Shown here: positions 32,730-41,358 of the stretch, one piece after another
How the letters are laid out: each line of letters starts with the position of its first letter
How positions within the stretch are numbered: the stretch's first letter is position 1
Source: Caulobacter sp048541825
GTDB taxonomy: Bacteria > Pseudomonadota > Alphaproteobacteria > Caulobacterales > Caulobacteraceae
Assembly (NCBI RefSeq): GCF_048541825.1
Contig: NZ_CP183332.1
Coordinates: forward strand, 2,232,001 to 2,296,000
Length of the DNA: 64,000 nt
Reading direction: 5' to 3'
Position numbers and translations under genes: made by a program
The notes under the pieces: generated by a model
The model's database searches: none
The model's input: only the letters and a program-made list of their open reading frames with translations
What the model was told of the DNA's origin: nothing

Positions 32730-34109
32730 TCAGCCGGTGGCGAGCTTGCGCTGATCCTCTCGCGCCGACTTCAGCTTCTCGGCCACCAGGAACGCCAGTT
32801 CCAGGGCCTGCTCGCCGTTCAGACGCGGATCGCAGTGGGTGTGGTAGCGGTCGGCGAGATCGCCTTCGCCAACCGCCCGCGCCCCGCCCAGGCACTCGGT
32901 GACGTTCTGGCCGGTCATTTCCAGATGGACACCGCCGGGGTGCACGCCTTCGGCATGGGCGATCTCAACGAACGACTTCACTTCCGACAGGATGCGGTCG
33001 AACGGCCGGGTCTTGTAGCCGGTCGAGGCCTTCAGCGTGTTGCCATGCATCGGGTCGGTGGCCCAGACCACCGAGCGGCCGGCGGCCTTGGTCGCCTTCA
33101 TCAGGCGCGGCAGACGGTCGGCGATCTTGTCTGAGCCAAAACGGCCGTACAGGGTCAGACGGCCCGGCTCGTTGTGCGGGTTCAGCACGTCGATCAGGCG
33201 CAGCAGGTCGTCACCTTCCATGGTGGGACCGCACTTGAGGCCGATCGGGTTCTTGACGCCACGCATGAACTCGATGTGCGCGCCGTCCAGCTGACGGGTG
33301 CGTTCGCCGATCCACAGCAGGTGGGCGCTGGTGTCGTACCAGTCGCCCGAGGTGCTATCGACGCGGGTCATGGCTTCCTCGAAGCCCAGCAGCAGGGCCT
33401 CGTGGCTGGTGAAGAACTCCACCTGATGCAGGCCCGGATGGCTTTGCGGCGTCACGCCGATGGCGGCCATGAAGGCCAGGCTTTCGCTGATCTTTTCCGA
33501 CAGCTCGCGGTATCGCGCGCCCTGCGGGCTGTCGCCCACAAAGCCCAAGGTCCAGCGGTGGATGTTGTGCAGGTCGGCATAGCCGCCATTGGCGAAGGCG
33601 CGCAGCAGGTTCAGGGTCGAGGCCGACTGGCCATAGGCCTTCAGCAGACGATCCGGATCGGGAATGCGTTCCTCGGCCGTGAAGTCCATGCCGTTGATGT
33701 TGTCGCCCCGGTAGGACGGCAGGGTCACGCCATCGATGGTCTCGATCGGCTCCGAACGCGGCTTGGCGAACTGGCCGGCGATGCGGCCCACCTTCACCAC
33801 CGGCTTGCCGCCGGCAAAGGTCAGGACCACCGCCATCTGCAGGATCAGCCGGAAGGTGTCGCGGATATTGTCGGCGTGAAATTCCTTGAAGCTCTCGGCG
33901 CAGTCGCCGCCCTGCAGAAGGAAGGCGCGGCCTTCGGCCACGTCGCCCAGCAGGGTCTTCAGCCGGCGCGCCTCGCCCGCAAACACCAGCGGCGGCATCT
34001 GGCGAAGTGTTTGCTCAACCCGGTCCACAGCGCCCGCATCCGGATAGTCGGACGGGATGTGCTTGGCGGGTTTTGCTCTCCAGGTGGCGGGGGTCCAACG
34101 CGAGGTCAT
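32730..34109 (-). CDS. 3-deoxy-7-phosphoheptulonate (DAHP) synthase, class II
   Basis: First step of the shikimate pathway: condenses phosphoenolpyruvate with erythrose 4-phosphate. The 459-residue protein is the class II (plant/Mycobacterium-type) enzyme. Landmarks are WTPATWRAKPAKHIPSDYPD at the start, LLQGGDCAESF with the metal-binding Cys, VVKVGRIAGQFAKPRS, the catalytic WATDPMHGNT, and HPGGVHLEMTGQNVTEC. The start is ATG 34109. No leader peptide or attenuator was recognised in the 128-bp gap on its 5' side (34110-34237). Confidence 0.96.
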   Translation of the reverse strand: MTSRWTPATWRAKPAKHIPSDYPDAGAVDRVEQTLRQMPPLVFAGEARRLKTLLGDVAEGRAFLLQGGDCAESFKEFHADNIRDTFRLILQMAVVLTFAGGKPVVKVGRIAGQFAKPRSEPIETIDGVTLPSYRGDNINGMDFTAEERIPDPDRLLKAYGQSASTLNLLRAFANGGYADLHNIHRWTLGFVGDSPQGARYRELSEKISESLAFMAAIGVTPQSHPGLHQVEFFTSHEALLLGFEEAMTRVDSTSGDWYDTSAHLLWIGERTRQLDGAHIEFMRGVKNPIGLKCGPTMEGDDLLRLIDVLNPHNEPGRLTLYGRFGSDKIADRLPRLMKATKAAGRSVVWATDPMHGNTLKASTGYKTRPFDRILSEVKSFVEIAHAEGVHPGGVHLEMTGQNVTECLGGARAVGEGDLADRYHTHCDPRLNGEQALELAFLVAEKLKSAREDQRKLATG

Positions 34110-34237
34110 GACAGGCTCTATAACTTCAAAGGGAGCGGCTTTTACCGTAGCCGCAGGGAAAAGGCAAAATCATGCGGCCGATCGCCGCTTTTTGACGAGA
34201 GTGAGGAAAGTTCATCCTAGCGGACGGCGTGGCGACT

Positions 34238-35437
34238 TCAATCCTTGCGCGAGATATCGCAGGCAATGACGGTCAGAGCGCCCAGGGCCAGCCACCATTC
34301 CTGCCAGACCCCAAAGCTCAGAGCGCCAATGGCCAGATAGGTGACCAGAGCGCCCGCCGCTATGGCGCCATCCTCCTGGGACTCGCCGGTCAGGGCCACA
34401 ATCCTGTAGGCGACCCAGCTGAAGAAGATGCCGCCCAGGGCTGCGCCCACCGCGCCAAGCTCCAGCCAGAGCTGCATGGCGGCGTTGTGGGTGTGCAGCG
34501 GGATCGCCGGGCCAAAAGTACGGCTGGCGTCCAGGCCCCAGCCGCGAATGGCATGGGCCTGCACATGGTCGGCGGTGAAGGCCCAGATATCCAGGCGGGC
34601 GTCCCAGGAGCGCGGCACGTGGCGATGCAGCCAAGCGATCAGTCCCGAATGCACGCCCCACAGCAACATGATCGGACCCAGCACGAAGGGCGCTGCGACG
34701 GCGGCGACCAGCAGGCGCGCGGCCACCTTGCCAAACAGGCGAACAGCCCCAAAGGCCATGAAACCAAACGCCAGGGCGGCCCAGCTGGCGTCGGCGCTCA
34801 ACGCGAGGGCGCCGATGATCACCGCGCCCAGCAGCACGAAAGCGGCTGGCGTCCAGCCCCGCCCGCTCATGATCCGCGCCGTGGGCCAGAACAGCAGCGC
34901 CAGGGCATAGGTGGCGATCGACACCTTCACCACCGCAAGGTCGGGCCGGATCGGATCGTTGGTCACGGATCTCAGCCATTGATAGAAGGCCGCCCCGCTC
35001 ACTCCGTCCAGGGCGACCAGAAGGGACAGGGACAGGGCGCTTACCGCAAGCACCGTGGCGGCGCTGCGGGCGGACCGGTCAGACAGACCGCGCATGGCAG
35101 CGATCGCCGAACCGTAAAGCGCCAGCTGGAACAGCAGCTTGAGTCCAGTGAAGGACTCTATGTCCGCACTGTCCTTCAGGTCGGCCAGGTTCGGCGCGCC
35201 GGGGCTCCAGGACAGGCTGATCAGGGCCCAGACCACCAGGACGAACAGCGCCATGGCTGGAGGCGAGGCCGGCCGCGACTGCGCCAGTCCCGGCGTCGCC
35301 AGCAGTCCGCACAGGGCCAGAAGCGGCGCAAAGCCCAGCGGCGCGAGATAGCCCACGAACGGAACCAGCGCGATGGTGAACACCGCGACAGCTCCTAGCC
35401 ATTTCGTGGAACGTTGCGCGCCGCCGACAGACCTCAT
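34238..35437 (-). CDS. O-antigen ligase/polymerase-like membrane protein (Wzy/WaaL)
   Basis: A 399-residue polytopic membrane protein with about 11-12 helices and a large periplasmic loop (HSGLIAWLHRHVPRSWDARLDIW, then HAIRGWGLDASRTF, TPAIPLHTHNAAMQLWLELG). The loop with Arg and the HTHNAAMQ/HxHN motif is typical of the O-antigen ligase domain. It should join or polymerise polysaccharide repeat units at the periplasmic face. The start at 35437 overlaps the glutathione reductase stop by 4 bp (ATGA), so translation is coupled; the longer frame upstream runs antisense-like through the reductase gene and is rejected. Confidence 0.85.
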   Translation of the reverse strand: MRSVGGAQRSTKWLGAVAVFTIALVPFVGYLAPLGFAPLLALCGLLATPGLAQSRPASPPAMALFVLVVWALISLSWSPGAPNLADLKDSADIESFTGLKLLFQLALYGSAIAAMRGLSDRSARSAATVLAVSALSLSLLVALDGVSGAAFYQWLRSVTNDPIRPDLAVVKVSIATYALALLFWPTARIMSGRGWTPAAFVLLGAVIIGALALSADASWAALAFGFMAFGAVRLFGKVAARLLVAAVAAPFVLGPIMLLWGVHSGLIAWLHRHVPRSWDARLDIWAFTADHVQAHAIRGWGLDASRTFGPAIPLHTHNAAMQLWLELGAVGAALGGIFFSWVAYRIVALTGESQEDGAIAAGALVTYLAIGALSFGVWQEWWLALGALTVIACDISRKD

Positions 35438-36828
35438 CCGGCGCCCACATCGGCCGGCGCGTATTTTTCCTTCATCGTCACCAGTTCCTCGGCCAGGGTC
35501 GGGTGGACGGCGCAGGTCGAGTCCCACTGCTTTTTGGTGACGCCCATCTTCACGGCGATGGCCGCCATCTGGATGATCTCGGGCGAGTCCGGTCCCACCA
35601 CGTGGACGCCAACCACCTTCTCGTCGTCCTGCTTGACCACCAGCTTGATCAGGCACCGGTCCTGGCCGCCGTAGAAGGTCGCCTTCATCGGCCGGAAGAC
35701 CGAGCGATAGATATCCACCTTGCCAAATTCGTGGCGAGCCTCGGCTTCGGTCATGCCGACCACCCCGACCGGCGGCTGCGAGAACACGGCCGAGGCCACC
35801 AGGTCATGATCGAAGCTGGTCGGATTGTCGTAGAACTCGGTCTGGGCGAAGGCCGCACCCTCGCGGATCGCCACGGGCGTCAGGTTGATGCGGTCGGTGA
35901 CGTCGCCGACGGCCCAGATGCCGTCGACACTGGTTTTCGAATGCTTGTCCACAGCGATCGCGCCGCGCTCGTTCAGCTTGACGCCCACCTTGTCCAGGCC
36001 CAGCCCCTCGACATAGGGCTCGCGGCCGGTGGCGAACATCACCGCATCGGTCTCGAACGTCAGGTCGTTGCTGAGTGTGCTGACCAGGCCAGCGTCGGTC
36101 TGCTCGATGCTCTTGTGCGAGCAGCCCAACACCACCTTGATACCGCGCTTCTCCAGCTCGTCGGCCAGGTGCGAGCGGACGTCGTCGTCAAAGCCACGCA
36201 GGATGTTGGCGCCGCGATAGAGCAGGGTCGTCTCGACGCCCAGACCGTTGAAGATGCCGGCGAACTCGACCGCGATATAGCCACCGCCCACCACCAGCAC
36301 CCGCTTGGGAAGGGTGGGCATGTGGAAGGCCCCGTCCGAGGTGATGCCCAGCTCGGCACCCGGAAAGTCTGGTCTCACGGGGCGGCCGCCGGTGGCGATC
36401 AGGATCTTGCGGGCGGTATAGCGGCCGGCGTCCTGACTGCCTTCCTTGGGCAGAACCTCCACGGTGTGGGGGTCGATCACCCGGGCCTTGCCATGCAGCA
36501 GGTGCGCGCCGGCCTTCTGCAGATTGGTGACATAGATGCCCGACAGCCGGGCGATCTCGACGTCCTTGTCGTGCAGGAACCGCTTCCAGTCGAACGACCG
36601 CTCGCCGATCGTCCAGCCAAAGCCCTCGGCGGTCTTCAGCTGCGCGGAGACCTCACTGGCATAGACCATGAACTTCTTGGGCACGCAGCCCCGGATCACG
36701 CAGGTGCCGCCGACCCGGTACTCTTCCGCCACCGCCACCTTTGCTCCCGATAGCGAAGCCAGACGCGCGGCTCGCACACCCCCGGAGCCGGCGCCGATGA
36801 CGAACAGATCGAAGTCATAGTCAGCCAT
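35434..36828 (-). CDS. gor: Glutathione-disulfide reductase
   Basis: Reduces oxidised glutathione with NADPH. The 464-residue flavoprotein has the FAD site FVIGAGSGGVRAARLA, the redox disulfide GGTCVIRGCVPKK (Cys about 43 and 48), the NADPH site VVGGGYIAVEFAGIFNGLG and the C-terminal CAVHPTLAEELVTM with the catalytic His-Glu pair. It precedes the O-antigen-ligase-like gene with a 4-bp overlap and follows rpiA by 47 bp on the same strand. It would supply GSH for the GST-like enzymes elsewhere. Confidence 0.96.
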   Translation of the reverse strand: MADYDFDLFVIGAGSGGVRAARLASLSGAKVAVAEEYRVGGTCVIRGCVPKKFMVYASEVSAQLKTAEGFGWTIGERSFDWKRFLHDKDVEIARLSGIYVTNLQKAGAHLLHGKARVIDPHTVEVLPKEGSQDAGRYTARKILIATGGRPVRPDFPGAELGITSDGAFHMPTLPKRVLVVGGGYIAVEFAGIFNGLGVETTLLYRGANILRGFDDDVRSHLADELEKRGIKVVLGCSHKSIEQTDAGLVSTLSNDLTFETDAVMFATGREPYVEGLGLDKVGVKLNERGAIAVDKHSKTSVDGIWAVGDVTDRINLTPVAIREGAAFAQTEFYDNPTSFDHDLVASAVFSQPPVGVVGMTEAEARHEFGKVDIYRSVFRPMKATFYGGQDRCLIKLVVKQDDEKVVGVHVVGPDSPEIIQMAAIAVKMGVTKKQWDSTCAVHPTLAEELVTMKEKYAPADVGAG

Positions 36829-36875
36829 CGAAGGCTCCAGTCAGGCTAAGGAACAGCGGCGCTCTATCTAGGAAC

Positions 36876-37556
36876 TCAAGGCGTCAGGCGCACCACGCCA
36901 TCGTCGGTTCCCAGCAGCGCCTCGTCGGCCAGATCCAGGAACAGGCCATGATCTACGACGCCTGTCACGGCCTTCAGCGCAGCGGCCAGGGCCGCCGGCT
37001 CCTCGATCTTGCCCGAAGCCATGTCGTAGATCAGGTTGCCACCATCGGTGACCACCACGCCGCGATCGGCCATCCGCAGGCGCGGCGGCGGCAGCTCGAA
37101 CTCGGCGGCGATGTCGGCGAGGCGCTGACCGGTATGCACATGGCCAAACCGCACCACCTCGATCGGTAGCGGGAACTTGCCCAGCCGCTTCACGTGCTTG
37201 GCCGCGTCAGCGATGACCACGCAGCGCTTGGAGGCTTCCCAGACCAGTTTCTCACGTAGCAACGCCGCGCCGCCGCCCTTGATCAAGCTGAGGCCCGGCC
37301 CGATCTCGTCGGCGCCATCGACCGTCAGGTCCAGCGCCTTGACGTCATCCAGGGCGGCCAGGGTGATGCCCAGTTCCCGAGCCAGATTAGCGGTGGCGTC
37401 CGAGGTCGGAACGCCCCGGATATCCAGCTTGCGGGCCGCCAGCGCCTTGACGAACCAGGCGGCGGTGGAGCCGGTGCCCAGGCCCACCACCATGCCATCC
37501 TCGACCAGTTCGGCGGCGGCTTCGCCAGACAGACGCTTTTGATCGTCGGCGCTCAT
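36876..37556 (-). CDS. rpiA: Ribose-5-phosphate isomerase A
   Basis: Interconverts ribose 5-phosphate and ribulose 5-phosphate in the pentose phosphate pathway. The 226-residue protein has GLGTGSTAAWFVKALAAR (phosphate loop), LDLTVDGADEIGPGLSLIKGGGAAL with the catalytic DGADE, and FGHVHTGQRL. Full length. The start overlaps the glmU stop by 4 bp (ATGA), so they form a tight operon in the order glmU-rpiA. Confidence 0.97.
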   Translation of the reverse strand: MSADDQKRLSGEAAAELVEDGMVVGLGTGSTAAWFVKALAARKLDIRGVPTSDATANLARELGITLAALDDVKALDLTVDGADEIGPGLSLIKGGGAALLREKLVWEASKRCVVIADAAKHVKRLGKFPLPIEVVRFGHVHTGQRLADIAAEFELPPPRLRMADRGVVVTDGGNLIYDMASGKIEEPAALAAALKAVTGVVDHGLFLDLADEALLGTDDGVVRLTP

Positions 37557-38938
37557 GTCTTGTCCCTCTTGGCGGCCTTGGCCTTCTTGGCCAGTTTCAG
37601 CGCCCGGAACGCCTCGGCCCAGCCGCTCTTGTTTTTCTGCTCGCTGCGCGACAGCGCCAGAGCGCCTTGCGGCACATCCTTGGTGATCACCGAGCCTGAA
37701 CCGGTCATCGCCCCGTCACCAATCCGTACCGGCGCGACTAGGGCGCTGTTGGAGCCGATGAAGGCCCCCGCCCCGACATGGGTCTCGAACTTGTCGAAGC
37801 CGTCATAGTTACAGAAGATTGTGCCGGCCCCGATATTGGCCTTCTCGCCTACCGAGCCGTCGCCCAGATAGCTGAGATGGTTGGCCTTGGCGCCGGCTCC
37901 GACCTTGACCTTCTTGACCTCGACGAAGTTGCCGATGTGGGCGTCCGGGCCGATCTCCGCCCCGGGCCGCAGGCGGGCATAGGGACCGATCAGGGCCCCC
38001 TCGCCTACGGTCGCGCCTTCCAGATGGCTGAAGGCCTTGATCACTGCACCGCAGGCAACGCTGACGCCGGGTCCGAAGACAACGAACTGTTCCACGGTCA
38101 CACCGGCGGCGATCTTCGTGTCCCAGGCCAGGTGCACCGTCTCCGGGGCAGGCAGGGTGACGCCCTCGACCATCAGGGCGTTGCGGCGGCGCTTTTGCCA
38201 GACCGCTTCGGCGGCGGCCAGTTCGGCTTGGGAATTGACGCCCTGCACAGAGGCCTCGGCCGCGAAGCTAGCGCGGGTCGAAAGCTCGCGCCCGTGGGCG
38301 ATACCGACCACGTCGGTGAGGTAGTATTCGCCATTGGCGTTGTCGTTGCCGACCTTGCCCAAAATATCGAACAGCAGGGCCCTGTCGGCGGCCAGAACGC
38401 CGGAATTGCAATGCCTGACCTGCTTGACGCTGTCATCAGCGTCCTTGGCTTCGACGATGCGCAGCAGCACATGGCCGGGGGCCAGGATCAGGCGGCCATA
38501 GGCGCCCGGATCGGCAGCCTCGAAGCCCAGCACCGCCACATCGGCGCCGGAAGCGCGCAGGTCGAACAGCGGCTCGATGACCGGCGCGCTCAGCAGCGGG
38601 CAGTCGGCGAAGGTCACCACCACGTCACCGTCGAAATCGGCCAGGGCGTCCTTGGCCGCCAGCACAGCATGGCCTGTGCCCATCGGCGGATCCTGGATAA
38701 CCACGGCAGCTTCGCCCAGACGCTTGCGGGCATGGAGGCCGACGGCGGGGCTGTGGGCGCCCACCACCACGACGATGCGCGCGCAACCCAGCGCCTCGGC
38801 GGCGTCAATGGCGTGGTCCAGCAGGGCCCGGCCGGCGATCCTGTGCAGCACCTTGGGGGTCGGCGATTTCATCCGCGTCCCCTGGCCGGCGGCGAGGATC
38901 ACGGCGGCCCGGGGGCGACTCGAGGCGGTGCTGGTCAT
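37553..38938 (-). CDS. glmU: Bifunctional UDP-GlcNAc pyrophosphorylase / GlcN-1-P acetyltransferase
   Basis: Makes UDP-N-acetylglucosamine for peptidoglycan and lipopolysaccharide. N-terminal uridyltransferase: VILAAGQGTRMKSPTPKVLH (residues about 13-32), then DPPMGTGHAV and NSGVLAADRALLFD. C-terminal left-handed beta-helix acetyltransferase: hexapeptide repeats through VGEGALIGPYARLRPGAEIG, NFVEVKK, NHLSYLGDGSVGEKANIGAGTIFCNYDG. Full length at 461 residues. Divergent from gph across 70 bp. First gene of the glmU-rpiA operon. Confidence 0.97.
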   Translation of the reverse strand: MTSTASSRPRAAVILAAGQGTRMKSPTPKVLHRIAGRALLDHAIDAAEALGCARIVVVVGAHSPAVGLHARKRLGEAAVVIQDPPMGTGHAVLAAKDALADFDGDVVVTFADCPLLSAPVIEPLFDLRASGADVAVLGFEAADPGAYGRLILAPGHVLLRIVEAKDADDSVKQVRHCNSGVLAADRALLFDILGKVGNDNANGEYYLTDVVGIAHGRELSTRASFAAEASVQGVNSQAELAAAEAVWQKRRRNALMVEGVTLPAPETVHLAWDTKIAAGVTVEQFVVFGPGVSVACGAVIKAFSHLEGATVGEGALIGPYARLRPGAEIGPDAHIGNFVEVKKVKVGAGAKANHLSYLGDGSVGEKANIGAGTIFCNYDGFDKFETHVGAGAFIGSNSALVAPVRIGDGAMTGSGSVITKDVPQGALALSRSEQKNKSGWAEAFRALKLAKKAKAAKRDKT

Positions 38939-39008
38939 GGTCCTGGCGACTCTCTAGGGAACGAACCAAAGTTGCATTAGCCGGCCGTTTAGCCGAAAGG
39001 CCAGATCA

Positions 39009-39722
39009 ATGCATGACCTTCAAGCCCTCAAGGGCGCCACCATCGCCTTCGATCTCGACGGAACCCTCGTCGACACCGCGCCCGACCTTGTCGGAGCGCT
39101 GAACATGATCCTCATCGAAGAGGGTCTACCGCCGCTGCCTTTCGACGATGTTCGACTGATGGTCGGACGCGGCGCACGAGCGTTGCTGGAGCGCGGTTTC
39201 GCCGCCGCCGGTCATCCACTGGACGCCCTGACGGCGCCCAGGCTCGTCGAGCGCTTCATCGCGGTCTATCTTGATCGCATCGCTCACGAGAGCGCGCCCT
39301 TCCCCGGCGTGGTCGAGGTTCTGGCCGATCTGCGCGGCGCGGGGGCGAAGCTGGTGGTCTGCACCAACAAGCTGACCAATCTGTCGGTCGCTCTGCTGGA
39401 CGCCCTGGACCTGTCCACAGCCTTCGACGCAGTCATCGGCGCCGATCTGTCGCCCGCCGCCAAGCCCGACCCGATCCACATCCTGACCGCGATCAAGGCC
39501 GTAGGCGGCGATCCGCGCCGGGCGGTCATGGTCGGCGACAGCATCAACGACGCGCTCGCCGCCAATCGCGCCAATGTTCCGGCCCTGCTGGTCAGCTTCG
39601 GCTATACCGAGGAGCCGGTGGAGACCCTGGGCGGCGATCTGGTCATCCACAGCTTTTTGGATGTGCCAAAGGCCTGTATCCGCCTGTTGGCCTCTTGCCC
39701 CCAGCCAAACACCGGGCTATAG
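39009..39722 (+). CDS. gph: Phosphoglycolate phosphatase (HAD family)
   Basis: A 237-residue HAD hydrolase for 2-phosphoglycolate salvage. Motif I IAFDLDGTLVDTAPDLVGALN, motif II VVCTNK, motif III KPDP and motif IV MVGDSINDALAA are all present. Gph is usually confirmed by the DTAPDL segment, seen here. Divergent from glmU; followed by tRNA-Val. Confidence 0.93.
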   Translation: MHDLQALKGATIAFDLDGTLVDTAPDLVGALNMILIEEGLPPLPFDDVRLMVGRGARALLERGFAAAGHPLDALTAPRLVERFIAVYLDRIAHESAPFPGVVEVLADLRGAGAKLVVCTNKLTNLSVALLDALDLSTAFDAVIGADLSPAAKPDPIHILTAIKAVGGDPRRAVMVGDSINDALAANRANVPALLVSFGYTEEPVETLGGDLVIHSFLDVPKACIRLLASCPQPNTGL

Positions 39723-39803
39723 GCCCGTCCCTCTCGCGGAGCGGTCCTGTACAGGACGGGTCCACCAGCGAGAACGGTTCAACCGAACCGCCCGAAACGG
39801 TTA

Positions 39804-39878
39804 GGTCGCGTAGCTCAGCGGGAGAGCGCCTGCTTCACACGCAGGATGTCACAGGTTCAATCCCTGTCGCGACCACCA
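39804..39878 (+). tRNA. tRNA-Val (CAC)
   Basis: A complete 75-nt cloverleaf: acceptor GGTCGCG with CGCGACC, D arm GCTC..GAGC, anticodon stem CCTGC/GCAGG with loop TTCACAC (anticodon CAC, 39836-39838), T arm ACAGG-TTCAATC-CCTGT, discriminator A and encoded CCA. CAC reads GUG valine codons. Confidence 0.96.
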
Positions 39879-39954
39879 TTTCCCCTTCTCTTTGACTCAG
39901 ATGGTTCGTGGACGTCGCCGCGCTCGTGCGCGCCGCACCGCCAGCGTTCCGGCC

Positions 39955-40038
39955 AAAAAAGAAGGCCCGGCCTTTGCAGGCCGGGCCAGTCATTAGGGAG
40001 GAAACGCCCAGGAAGGGCAGAGGCGCTTGCGCCTCACA
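39955..40038 (-). ncRNA. Probable alpha-r8/MmgR-type (suhB family) small RNA
   Basis: On the minus strand, after the promoter at 40045-40072, the transcript can form three stem-loops: GAGGCGC-AA-GCGCCTC, then GCCC-TTCCT-GGGC, then a single-stranded TTTCCTCCCT, then a strong terminator GGCCCGGCC-TGCAAA-GGCCGGGCC ending in TTCTTTTTT. TTTCCTCCCT is, to my knowledge, the invariant 10-nt motif of the alphaproteobacterial alpha-r8 family (Sinorhizobium MmgR), a roughly 77-nt Hfq-linked RNA. About 84 nt, the right size. The CCUCC run could pair with ribosome sites. Exact ends are estimated. Confidence 0.75.
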
Positions 40039-40044
40039 ACTTGT

Positions 40045-40072
40045 CAGGTAGCGCCTCCAACAAAACAATCAA
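40045..40072 (-). promoter_or_regulatory. Probable housekeeping promoter of the small RNA
   Basis: On the minus strand TTGATTG (40066-40072) and GCTACCTG (40045-40052) are 13 bp apart, close to the Caulobacter sigma-73 consensus TTGACG and GCTANAWC. A start about 7 bp downstream gives the three-hairpin RNA. Confidence 0.55.
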
Positions 40073-40170
40073 GGCCGGGACCCGGTAATTCCATGGATCG
40101 GGACACTATGGCGCAGCTTTAGGCAGCTAGCCCAGCGGCCATCCCTGCGCAGAGTCGCCACCCGACCATA

Positions 40171-40197
40171 GGTTATCCACAATGCCTGTGGATAACC
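40171..40197. promoter_or_regulatory. Perfect inverted pair of DnaA boxes
   Basis: GGTTATCCACA (40171-40181) and TGTGGATAACC (40187-40197) are 11-bp perfect inverted repeats around ATGCC. Each contains the consensus DnaA box TTATCCACA. No origin genes (hemE, parAB) are nearby, so this is probably a DnaA-binding or regulatory site, not oriC. It lies 115 bp upstream of the dienelactone hydrolase start and about 100 bp upstream of the small RNA promoter. Confidence 0.6.
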
Positions 40198-40311
40198 TCA
40201 GAGCCCAACGCCTGGACGCGAACATCGACGGCGCGTCGCAATGGGCTTCCCTCGCCGCGCATTCGCAGCGAAAGTCCCGGTCTGTTTCAAATCGCAATGC
40301 GAGGATCGGCC

Positions 40312-41175
40312 ATGTGTGACGACGACATCCACCCGGGCCTGATCCACGACCCCACCGTGTCCCGCCGCGCCTTCGGTCTGATGACCGTGCTGGCCGCCGG
40401 GCTCGGCGGCGCGGCCCATGCGGGCGCGCCGGTCGTGGAGAAGGACGTCGAGATCAAGACGCCGGACGGCATGGCCGACGCCGCGCTCTACTACCCCGAG
40501 GGCAAGGGCTCCTGGCCCGCCGTGGTGGTCTGGCCCGACGTGGTCAGCCTGCGTCCAGCTTTCCGAGACATGGGTCGGCGGCTGGCGTCGTCCGGCTATG
40601 TGGTGCTGGTTCCCAACCTCTACTATCGGGTCAAGAAGGCCCCGGTGGTCGAGAGCGGCTTCAACTTCGCCAGTCCCGAGGACCGCGCCAAGATCATGCC
40701 GATGCGGGCTACCGTGACTCCGGAAGGCACCGACAAGGACGCTACGGCCTATATCGCCTTCCTCGACGCCCTGCCCCAGACCAACAAGAAGAAGAAGGTC
40801 GGCGTCCAGGGCTATTGCATGGGCGGTCCGCTAGCCTTCCGCACGGCGGGTATCTCGCCGTCGCGCGTGGCAGCCGTGGCGAGCTTCCACGGCGGCGGTC
40901 TGGTCACCGAGGCCCCGACCAGCCCGCACCTGACCCTGCCGGTCAGCAAGGCCGACTACCTGATCTGCGTCGCCGACAACGACGACAAGAAGGATCCGGC
41001 CGACAAGGAAAAGCTGAAGGTCGCTCTCGACGCGGCCAAGCGGCCAAACAAGATCGAGGTCTATGCCGGCGCCGCCCACGGTTGGACCGTGAAGGGCAGC
41101 CAGGTCTATGATGAGCCTGCGGCCGAAAAAGCCTGGGCCGAACTGCTGGCGCTGTACAAGCGCACCCTGGGCTGA
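40312..41175 (+). CDS. Dienelactone hydrolase family protein, exported
   Basis: A 287-residue alpha/beta hydrolase. The nucleophile is Cys in VGVQGYCMGGPLA, as in dienelactone hydrolase; VVVWPDVVSLRPAFRDMGRRLASSGYVVLVPNLYYR is typical; YAGAAHGWTV carries the His. The N-terminus has a twin-arginine-like leader (TVSRRAFGLMTVLAAGLGGAAHA), so it is probably periplasmic, unlike classical DLH. The start at 40312 follows GAGGATC. A GC-rich hairpin lies at 41180-41203 after the stop. Substrate unknown. Confidence 0.88.
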   Translation: MCDDDIHPGLIHDPTVSRRAFGLMTVLAAGLGGAAHAGAPVVEKDVEIKTPDGMADAALYYPEGKGSWPAVVVWPDVVSLRPAFRDMGRRLASSGYVVLVPNLYYRVKKAPVVESGFNFASPEDRAKIMPMRATVTPEGTDKDATAYIAFLDALPQTNKKKKVGVQGYCMGGPLAFRTAGISPSRVAAVASFHGGGLVTEAPTSPHLTLPVSKADYLICVADNDDKKDPADKEKLKVALDAAKRPNKIEVYAGAAHGWTVKGSQVYDEPAAEKAWAELLALYKRTLG

Positions 41176-41358
41176 GGTCAGGGCCGCGCCGTCACCGGCG
41201 CGGCCGCCTTCGTCTGCCTGATGGGAGCCTTGCCGCCCCGTCGGCGGCCACCGGCATCGAGCGCACCATTTCACCCGGTATCTTGGGTCGGGGGGCGCCT
41301 GACGGAAAAGTGGCACGGAGCGTGACAAGATCCCCCGCCGCGACCTAGAACAGCGACA

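Noticed and set aside
39835..40068. 77-codon minus-strand frame over tRNA-Val and the small RNA
   Set aside because: Overlaps a tRNA and the structured RNA; product ends in the pattern often produced by tRNA readthrough frames.
40171..40197. Replication origin at the DnaA boxes
   Set aside because: Only two boxes, no AT-rich unwinding region, and no hemE or parAB genes near.
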